DNA of 64,000 nt from Ruminococcaceae bacterium UBA5905. GTDB taxonomy: Bacteria; Bacillota; Clostridia; Oscillospirales; Acutalibacteraceae. The stretch is from assembly GCA_002431285.1 (NCBI GenBank), contig DJEF01000019.1, positions 13,942-77,941 of the forward strand, written 5' to 3'. The translations under genes and the position numbers were made by a program. The notes beneath the pieces are model-generated. The model was not told where the DNA came from. It was given only the letters and a program-made list of their open reading frames with translations, and did not search any database. This document shows, one piece after another, positions 52,703 to 59,558 of this stretch. Position 1 is the stretch's first letter; each line of letters begins with the position of its first letter.

Positions 52703-53635
52703 ATGAAACGGCAGCAGGCATTTATCGACAACGGCAAGGGGTTCCTCAAGGGCGGGCTGCACTGCCACACCACCCGCTCGGACGGAAAGCTCACCCCGGA
52801 GGAGGTGCTGGCCTATGCTAAGGGACAGGGCTACGACTTCATGGCCTTCACCGATCACCAGATCTATAATCTGAAGAACTTTGCCCCGGAGACAGGGCTG
52901 CTGGTGATCCCCGGCATGGAATACGGCAACGATCTGGAAAAGGGGCACGGCTTCCGCTGCTACCACACGGTGTGTCTCGGCCCCTCCAAGGAGGACGGCA
53001 ACGGCTTCGAGCAGGATGAAACATTCGCGTGGGGGTCTGCAAAGAATTCCGAGGAATACCAACCCTGGCTGGATGAAATTCACGCGAAAAAGAATCTGAC
53101 GATCCTCTGCCATCCCCAATGGAGCAGCACCAGCGCCAAATACTTTGAGACCCAGCAGGGCAATTTCGCCATGGAGGTCTGGAACAGCGGCAGCGCCCTG
53201 TTCGGCGACTGCGACGGCGACGCGGCCTACTGGGACGAGCTGCTGGGGAAAGGCATCCGCTGGTACGGCGTGGCGACGGACGATTCCCACTCTCAGAACG
53301 ATCTGTGCAAGGGCTGGGTGATGGTCAAGGCCGATAAGCACATCAACGCCATTCTGGCCGCACTGGAGCGGGGCGAATTCTACTCCTCCTGCGGCCCGGA
53401 GATCTACGATTTCTACGTGGAGGACGGCAAGGCGATCATCGACTGCTCGCCGGTGGCCCGGGTGCGGCTGCAAAGCGATCGGCATCCCAACCGGGTGACG
53501 GTGGATGAGACGGGCGCTCTTACCCACGCCGAGTTTGACATCGAGCATTATTGGGCCGGGCCGTACGATTATGTCCGCATCACTCTGGTGGACAAGGAGG
53601 GCCGAAAAGCCTGGACGAACCCGATCTTCCTGTAA
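52703..53635 (+). CDS. PHP-domain metal-dependent phosphoesterase
   Basis: The 310-residue protein carries the PHP metal-binding set: LHCHTTRSDG (His20, His22), FTDHQ, CHPQW and DDSHS. The C-terminal part has a beta-rich extension (VRLQSDRHPNRV and onward). Stand-alone PHP proteins include nucleotide and histidinol phosphatases; here the operon setting with GH30 and a second phosphoesterase suggests a sugar-phosphate substrate, but this is inference. It starts 13 bases after the GH30 gene and ends at a strong terminator. Confidence 0.87.
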   Translation: MKRQQAFIDNGKGFLKGGLHCHTTRSDGKLTPEEVLAYAKGQGYDFMAFTDHQIYNLKNFAPETGLLVIPGMEYGNDLEKGHGFRCYHTVCLGPSKEDGNGFEQDETFAWGSAKNSEEYQPWLDEIHAKKNLTILCHPQWSSTSAKYFETQQGNFAMEVWNSGSALFGDCDGDAAYWDELLGKGIRWYGVATDDSHSQNDLCKGWVMVKADKHINAILAALERGEFYSSCGPEIYDFYVEDGKAIIDCSPVARVRLQSDRHPNRVTVDETGALTHAEFDIEHYWAGPYDYVRITLVDKEGRKAWTNPIFL

Positions 53636-53652
53636 TGGGCAATACAAAAGAG

Positions 53653-53687
53653 GAAGTCCGACCCCGCGGGGTCGGACTTCTTTTTTT
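53653..53687. terminator. Terminator between the PHP gene and the converging AraC gene
   Basis: A 28-base perfect palindrome (53653-53680) is followed by seven Ts on the plus strand and, on the minus strand, by CTCTTTTG, so it may work both ways. Confidence 0.93.
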
Positions 53688-53701
53688 GCCTTGTGCGGAT
53701 G

Positions 53702-54595
53702 TCAGTGGCGCTCCACCTTGAGCAGAAACGGCAGGTTATCGTCCTGCTCGGTCATGTATTTATTATTGACATTGGAGCGGGAGAGATCGTGGCTCACATT
53801 CATGCGGCGATATTTTTCCGGAGAGATGCCCATGTATTTTTTGAAGGCGTTGGAGAAATACGGCTGATCGGAATAGTTGAGCAATTCGGCGATCTCCTTG
53901 ATCTGCAGCTTGGATTCCAGCAGCAGAGAGGCCGCGATCTCGATGCGCCGCTTTGTGAAATACTGATGCGGGGTCATATTATAGGTGCGCTTGAAGATAT
54001 TGATGACCTGCGCCTGAGAGATACACAGCTGCCGGGCGATCTCCGCCAGAGAAAGTTCCTTCTGATAGATGTTGTCGTCCAGCATTTTTTTGATCCGGTT
54101 AAAGAGACCGTCGAAGGAAAAGGTTTGCTGCGATCGGTACAGCTCCTGCACGATCCGATGGAACTGCACGGACGCATCGAACATGATGTCCTCCGTGGGG
54201 CGGCGGCTGTTGGTGATATCGTAGAGGGTATCGAAATACTCCTTCTTCCCGAAATTCTTGAAAACGATCACATCGTTCAGCCCGTAGGAATAGATCAGAC
54301 TGGACACCAGCGTGCCGTCCAGATTGAACCAGATCTTATCCCAGGACTGATCGGGATAATAGCGATGGTCGCTGCCCTTGGGCAGCAGATACACGTCCCC
54401 CACCCGGACGGTAAACTTGCGGCCGTTGCAGAAAAGCGTGCCGGAGCCGCCGTATATATACTCCAGAATATAGCAGTAGCTCTTTTCCCGGTGTACGATA
54501 TACTGCTCGTCGCAGTTGGTGATGCCGGAGATCTCGATATTGAACGGAAAATCCGTGGGGTTAAACGGGAATGAATTGATGCGCTCGTTGTTCAT
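53702..54595 (-). CDS. AraC-family regulator divergent from the GH16 operon
   Basis: The 297-residue protein has an N-terminal cupin-like domain (GGSGTLFCNGRKFTVRVGD, PKGSDHRYYP) and a C-terminal AraC DNA-binding domain (about 165-265: LSLAEIARQLCISQAQVINIFK and IKEIAELLNYSDQPYFSNAFKKYMG). GGAGGGTC precedes the ATG. It is a candidate activator for the paired-repeat promoters at 54756-54820 and 49954-50018, since AraC proteins bind direct repeats spaced about two helical turns upstream of the -35. Confidence 0.93.
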   Translation of the reverse strand: MNNERINSFPFNPTDFPFNIEISGITNCDEQYIVHREKSYCYILEYIYGGSGTLFCNGRKFTVRVGDVYLLPKGSDHRYYPDQSWDKIWFNLDGTLVSSLIYSYGLNDVIVFKNFGKKEYFDTLYDITNSRRPTEDIMFDASVQFHRIVQELYRSQQTFSFDGLFNRIKKMLDDNIYQKELSLAEIARQLCISQAQVINIFKRTYNMTPHQYFTKRRIEIAASLLLESKLQIKEIAELLNYSDQPYFSNAFKKYMGISPEKYRRMNVSHDLSRSNVNNKYMTEQDDNLPFLLKVERH

Positions 54596-54627
54596 AAACC
54601 GACCCTCCTGACACGCCTGATGGATTT

Positions 54628-54655
54628 ATTATACCAAAACGAATCAAAAATGCAA
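54628..54655 (-). promoter_or_regulatory. Promoter of the AraC gene
   Basis: On the minus strand TTGCAT (54655-54650) and TATAAT (54633-54628) are 16 bases apart, 32 bases before the start codon. Confidence 0.55.
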
Positions 54656-54755
54656 GATATATGTTCAAAACGTCCGCCCCGTCCATCGTGAGTTGGGATA
54701 TAAGTAAAATTATGGCAAATTTTTGGTAGACTTATTGTAAGATATACACGTAAAA

Positions 54756-54820
54756 TTTTAATTTTTCACATTATTTCACGTTTTTTTCACATTGTTTCGC
54801 CCTTGGATATATGCTATAAT
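54756..54820 (+). promoter_or_regulatory. Promoter with paired CACATT repeats, upstream of the GH16 operon
   Basis: TTTTAATTTTTCACATT (54756-54772) matches 49954-49970 exactly. A second CACATT lies at 54788, 21 bases after the one at 54767, followed by TTGTTT (54792-54797), a 17-base spacer and TATAAT (54815-54820) within ATATGCTATAATT. The leader to the GH16 start is about 115 bases. Confidence 0.75.
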
Positions 54821-54943
54821 TATCTCGCAAATCAAGCCCGACTATTTTATGCTTTTTGCATATTGCTGTACGTGTCCATTCTGGTAGACGGTCTTAGCTT
54901 TGCAATACGACAAAAAATGATTGCAAGAAGGAGGCAGGATACT

Positions 54944-56434
54944 ATGTATCCGAGGAAAAAGTGTGCGATACTGATGCTGTGTGCGATTCTTCTATTCAGC
55001 TTTGCCGGATGTAAGAACGACGAAGAAAAACCGCAGCCGGGCAAGGACCCCACTTCTTCGCAGGTGAGCGACAACAGTTCGGACAGCTCTTCCGAGTCCG
55101 ACGGACCGGCGGACGATAATCCGAGCAGCGATCCCGGAACGATCTCAAAAGGCAATACGGGCAACAACTCCAACACAGGAGGCAACCAGAGCGGCTTCGG
55201 CTATCACACCGACCGGTATGTGCCGACCGCCTCGGGCTCGGATTCCTCCGGCGGCTCGACCGTCTCCAGCCTCAAATACACGGCCGTTTCCTGGGACGGG
55301 CCGGCGGGCTATACCATCGTCGTGCCGAAGGACAACGCGCAGGCTGCCTCAGCCGCCAAGCTGGTGCAGCAGTATTTCAGCAAGAATGCCGGCGTCAGCC
55401 TGAGCATCGTCACCGACGATACGGCGGCGAAAGATAAGGAAATTCTCATCGGCAAGACAAAGCGCCATACCTACAAGGCCGCCGAGGGCGAATATTTCGC
55501 CAAGCTCTCCGGCAAGAAGCTGGTCATCGGCGGCGGCCACGACGCCATGGTGAAGGCGGCGGCGCAGGCTTTTGCCCGCCTCCCCTACAAAAAGGGCACG
55601 GCCAACGAATTCTCGGTGCAGTCGGATTTCACGGCGACGCGGCTGGGATACAGCTATGTGTGGGGCGATGAATTCGAGGGCACCGCGCTGGACACCGACC
55701 TCTGGTGCCGGGCCACCAAGATGAGCGCCACGGCGGAAATGATGCTGGATAACACCGACCGCACCGCGCGGGTGGAGGATGGCCAGCTGAAGATGTTTGC
55801 CACCCGCTACTGGGACGCCAAGCGCGCCGGCATCGAATATGCCGCACCCTGGTCGGTGACGACCATCGACACCATGAGCTGGCGCTACGGCTATGTGGAG
55901 ATGCGTGCCCGCGTGCCTTTTGTGCGCGGCGCGTGGCCGTCCTTCTGGACCTCCAGCTACGGCTCTCTGGGCCCCAAGACCTCCTACGATTACAGCGTCG
56001 AGGTGGATATTTTTGAGGTATTCTCCAGCACCGACACCCTGGCGCCCAACGTCCATAAATGGTATGACGACGGCAATCACACCATGTGGGCGGACGAGAA
56101 CGAGAAATACGTATTCAATTCGCCGGATCTGAAGGATGAATACCACATCTACGGCTTCGAGTGGACGCCGACCGAGATGAGTATGTATGTGGACGGCATC
56201 AAGTATTACACCTACGATCTGACCAAGAACTTCGACGACGGCGCGTCGGGGATGGGCGGCTTTGAGATGCAGCTGCATCTGATCCTCAACAACCATCTCT
56301 TCACCCAGTCCAGCGACTATAAGCCCTATGACGGCTGCGAAATCTATCCGGCGGATCTGCCCGTGGAATACGACATCGACTGGCTGCGCCTGTATCAGAA
56401 AGACGACGGTGTCAGCAAGCTGTATACCAAGTGA
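54944..56434 (+). CDS. GH16 endo-beta-glycanase lipoprotein
   Basis: The 496-residue lipoprotein (lipobox FAGC, Cys23) has a Ser/Asp/Asn-rich linker (25-105). A small alpha/beta domain of about 105 residues (115-225; YTIVVPKDNAQAASAAKLVQ, KEILIGKT, KKLVIGGG) resembles the N-terminal accessory domain of GH67- and GH20-like enzymes. The GH16 jelly roll (235-490) has the catalytic signature EVDIFE (Glu353, Asp355, Glu358). GH16 members cut beta-1,3-glucan, beta-1,3-galactan and related polymers. The ATG at 54944 is 8 bases after AAGGAGG; longer in-frame readings run into the leader. It is the first gene of the operon continuing past the window end. Confidence 0.93.
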   Translation: MYPRKKCAILMLCAILLFSFAGCKNDEEKPQPGKDPTSSQVSDNSSDSSSESDGPADDNPSSDPGTISKGNTGNNSNTGGNQSGFGYHTDRYVPTASGSDSSGGSTVSSLKYTAVSWDGPAGYTIVVPKDNAQAASAAKLVQQYFSKNAGVSLSIVTDDTAAKDKEILIGKTKRHTYKAAEGEYFAKLSGKKLVIGGGHDAMVKAAAQAFARLPYKKGTANEFSVQSDFTATRLGYSYVWGDEFEGTALDTDLWCRATKMSATAEMMLDNTDRTARVEDGQLKMFATRYWDAKRAGIEYAAPWSVTTIDTMSWRYGYVEMRARVPFVRGAWPSFWTSSYGSLGPKTSYDYSVEVDIFEVFSSTDTLAPNVHKWYDDGNHTMWADENEKYVFNSPDLKDEYHIYGFEWTPTEMSMYVDGIKYYTYDLTKNFDDGASGMGGFEMQLHLILNNHLFTQSSDYKPYDGCEIYPADLPVEYDIDWLRLYQKDDGVSKLYTK

Positions 56435-56491
56435 TCTCCCCCTGCGCTCCCTGACGGTTCGGCGTAAATACTAAGAAAAGGAGTCATAGCA

Positions 56492-59416
56492 ATGAAACTA
56501 AGCGTTCTTCTGAAAGCTCGAAAAGCATTGGCGTTTCTCCTGACTTTTGCATTGGTGCTGTCAACGGCGGCGGTCATGACCCTCCCGACGGCAGCGGACA
56601 CGGTGGATGTATGGGACGGCACCACCGCCGACGGCTATGCCGGCGGCACGGGCACGGCGGAGGACCCCTATCAGATCGCCACGCCGGAGCAGCTGGCACG
56701 GCTGGTCGGCGTAGATGTGCTGGGGTATTCCGATAATACCAACAACGCCTCCCGCAACAAGTTCTACAAGCTGACCGCGGACATCTATCTCAACGATGTG
56801 TCCGATTCCCGGTGGTATGAACAGGACGGACTCAACACCTGGTATACCGGTACCAACAGCCGCTTTGTCGGCAGTCTGGACGGAGCCGGGCATACCATCC
56901 GGGGGCTGTATTTTGCTGCCGACGCCGGGTATGCCGGCCTGTTCCCGGTGATCGACGCCTATGAGGCCGACCGGTACTTCAAGAATCTGGCCATTGCGGA
57001 TTCCTATATCTGCGCCAGCAGCATGGCCGGGGCGATCGCCGCCCGCGCCTACGGAACTAACAACCACGGCTTTACCTTCGACCGGTGTTATGTGACAGAT
57101 ACCGTGGTCGTGCACGCCACCAATGTGGGCGGCACCGCCCCCTGGTGCGGCGGTTTTGTCGGCTTCTCAACAACCGGAAAAGAGACCCCTTATTCGTTCA
57201 CCGATTGCGCCATGTTGGCGAAAGCCAAGGACGGCGGCCATTTGAAATACGGTCTTATCGGTATAAACCTTACCTGGAGCGGTTCCATGTCCATGTCCGT
57301 ACGGAATTCCTTCGCCTGCGCCGACGAATGGCAGGGTCTCACCCTGTCCGGGAGTGTGGATGCCTCCCATCTGGTATCCGACCCGGAGACCATCCGGGGC
57401 GACGCGGCCAGAACGGCTATGCCGAATCTGGACTGGGATACGGTGTGGATGCCGACGGCGGATGGCTACCCGGTGTATAAGGCCGCAGAGGTGGATGTGA
57501 ACGGCAAGGTCGGCGCGGTGTGGGAAGGCGTGGTCGCCAAGGGCTATGCCGGCGGCACAGGTACCGCGGAAGATCCGTACCTCATCGAGACCGCCAACCA
57601 GCTGGCCTATCTCGTCAAGCACGACATCATCGACCTGGGCGGCGGCAACTCCAGCAACACCATGGGCAAATACTACAAGCTGGCGGCGGATATCTATTTG
57701 AACAACGTCGCCGATCCGGACTGGAAAACGCACGCCCCCAATTCCTGGTATTCTTCAGGCAGCGGCGCCCGTTTCGGCGGCAATCTGGACGGAGACGGCT
57801 ATACGATCTACGGGCTCTATTATGACGGTGAAGGCGCCGCCGGTCTGATCTCCTATGCGGATATCTGGTCCTACGATATCACCATCAAGAATGTGACCCT
57901 GTCCGATTCCTACATCAAGACCACCCACAGCTTTGCCGGCGGACTGATTGGATTTGTATACGGCACGGATGCAACGGACAGAACTCTGACGGTAGAGGGT
58001 TGTTTCGTTGACGACAACGTCACCGTGTGGTCGACCGCCGCGGGCGGCTATGTCGGCGGTTTGGTAGGCTGTCTGCACAACAAAAACAAGAGCCACTACA
58101 CCTTTGTGGATTGCGGCGTTCTGGCCGATGTCAAAGGGGAAACTTGGAAGAACTGCGCCGGTCTGGCCATCGCCGGCGGCGCGGGGGTTTACCGCATCGA
58201 GCGGTGCTTCGCTTTCCCCCGTCTGGTGATCGACTCCTACGGCAACGCCTACGACAATACCGATTCCCACATTCTGGCCGAGCAGAGCGCGCTGCTGGAA
58301 ATCCGCGGCGAGCAGGCGAGAACGACCATGGCCGATCTCGATTGGGAGAACAGCGCTTTCACCCCCGTGAAAAACAGCTATCCCCGGCTGAAACTGGTGT
58401 CCCAGCGTCTGGGAGATCTCAACTGCGACAACGTATGCGACACCGCCGATCTGGCTTTCCTGCAACAGCATCTGCTGGGGGTTGCCGCAGCCGCTGTATT
58501 TGACGCCAACTGCGACGGCGCATCGGATATCCGGGATCTGGTCGACCTGAAAGAAAAGGTCGATGCCTTCGTCGGCCCCGACAGCGCCTATGTCCCCGCC
58601 GGCTACGGTCTGGTGTGGAATGACGAATTCCGCGGCCGCACCATCGACACGGCCAAGTGGCGTACCGAACCGGCGGGCAACCGGATGACCGGCACCGACG
58701 AGCTGGGCTGCTTTGACGACGGCACGGTGCGGTCCGTCGGCGACGGCGGGCTGAAAATGACCGCCTTGAAAAATCCCAAACCGGACGAATACAACGGCAG
58801 CCAGTACATCACCACCACCTCCATCTCCACCGAGAACCGGATGAGCTTTAAGTACGGCTATCTGGAGGTCAAGGCCAAGGTTCCCTATAAGAAAGGATGC
58901 TGGCCGTCCCTGTGGCTGCGCAGCCCCCATGCGGTGCAGGTCGAGGGAGAGACCGGTCTGGACGACTACAATATGGAGATCGACGTGATCGAGCCTTTCG
59001 GCTTTACGGATAAAAACCGCATCACCATCCACGAGACCAACAAGAACGATTCAAACGACCACCGGCAGCTGGCCACCGGCGACTATACGTTCGGCGATGC
59101 CGCCGATCTGGCCAATGAATACCACGTGTACGGATTCCTGTGGACCGAGAGCGCCATGAAGTTCTATGTGGACGGCGCGGAGTTCGCCTCCTTCTCCATG
59201 GAGGCGCTGCGGGAGATGGGCTATGTGAGCAGCTTCGACGATACCGTGAATATCCTGTTCAACAACCATCTCTTCACCGCTTCCAGCGAGTTCAACGGCG
59301 GCGACGAGGACAACATCATCGAGAATCACGAGGACAGCCTGCCGTCCGCCTATGTGGTGGACTACATCCGCCTGTATCAGCAGGAGAATTCCGGCAGCGT
59401 TCTGCTGCTCCGGTGA
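56492..59416 (+). CDS. Secreted GH16 enzyme with two GLUG-like regions and an internal type I dockerin
   Basis: The 974-residue protein has a signal peptide (to about TAADT). Two homologous regions (about 40-330 and 344-635; each begins GYAGGTGTAEDPY and has YKLxADIYLN and GGLIGF-like strands, as in GLUG/beta-helix repeats) follow. A type I dockerin (641-692) has both calcium loops intact: D642-N644-D646-D650-D653 and D671-N673-D675-D679-D682. A C-terminal GH16 domain (about 705-960) has EIDVIE (Glu829, Asp831, Glu834). The dockerin in the middle rather than at an end is unusual. It likely attaches the enzyme to a cohesin protein. AAAAGGAG precedes the ATG. Confidence 0.93.
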   Translation: MKLSVLLKARKALAFLLTFALVLSTAAVMTLPTAADTVDVWDGTTADGYAGGTGTAEDPYQIATPEQLARLVGVDVLGYSDNTNNASRNKFYKLTADIYLNDVSDSRWYEQDGLNTWYTGTNSRFVGSLDGAGHTIRGLYFAADAGYAGLFPVIDAYEADRYFKNLAIADSYICASSMAGAIAARAYGTNNHGFTFDRCYVTDTVVVHATNVGGTAPWCGGFVGFSTTGKETPYSFTDCAMLAKAKDGGHLKYGLIGINLTWSGSMSMSVRNSFACADEWQGLTLSGSVDASHLVSDPETIRGDAARTAMPNLDWDTVWMPTADGYPVYKAAEVDVNGKVGAVWEGVVAKGYAGGTGTAEDPYLIETANQLAYLVKHDIIDLGGGNSSNTMGKYYKLAADIYLNNVADPDWKTHAPNSWYSSGSGARFGGNLDGDGYTIYGLYYDGEGAAGLISYADIWSYDITIKNVTLSDSYIKTTHSFAGGLIGFVYGTDATDRTLTVEGCFVDDNVTVWSTAAGGYVGGLVGCLHNKNKSHYTFVDCGVLADVKGETWKNCAGLAIAGGAGVYRIERCFAFPRLVIDSYGNAYDNTDSHILAEQSALLEIRGEQARTTMADLDWENSAFTPVKNSYPRLKLVSQRLGDLNCDNVCDTADLAFLQQHLLGVAAAAVFDANCDGASDIRDLVDLKEKVDAFVGPDSAYVPAGYGLVWNDEFRGRTIDTAKWRTEPAGNRMTGTDELGCFDDGTVRSVGDGGLKMTALKNPKPDEYNGSQYITTTSISTENRMSFKYGYLEVKAKVPYKKGCWPSLWLRSPHAVQVEGETGLDDYNMEIDVIEPFGFTDKNRITIHETNKNDSNDHRQLATGDYTFGDAADLANEYHVYGFLWTESAMKFYVDGAEFASFSMEALREMGYVSSFDDTVNILFNNHLFTASSEFNGGDEDNIIENHEDSLPSAYVVDYIRLYQQENSGSVLLLR
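58412..58567 (+). other. Type I dockerin module (inside the GH16 gene)
   Basis: Two F-hand loops of pattern DxNxDxxxDxxD with hydrophobic helix residues (LAFLQQHLLG, IRDLVDLKEKV) span 52 residues. Cysteines replace usual residues at one loop position in each half (NCD in both). No cohesin-bearing scaffold gene is seen in the window. Confidence 0.88.
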
Positions 59417-59447
59417 GCTGACAGACCCTCGCGAAACGAACAATGCA

Positions 59448-59525
59448 TTCGGCAAGACAGGTTTCTGTCTTGCCGAACTGAGAATACCCGGCCCGGATCC
59501 GCGGGTATTGTCAATTCGGCAAGAA
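59448..59525 (+). promoter_or_regulatory. Intercistronic RNA structure with two alternative pairings
   Basis: Arm A (59448-59460) pairs perfectly over 13 bases with arm B (59465-59477). A second hairpin lies at 59483-59509 (8-bp stem). Arm C (59515-59525) repeats the first ten bases of A (TTCGGCAAGA) and can pair with B instead. No T-run follows, so this is more likely an mRNA-processing or expression-balancing element before the binding-protein gene than a terminator. Confidence 0.55.
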
Positions 59526-59558
59526 CACCTGGAGCATATAAAAGGAGTCAGTGTTGCA

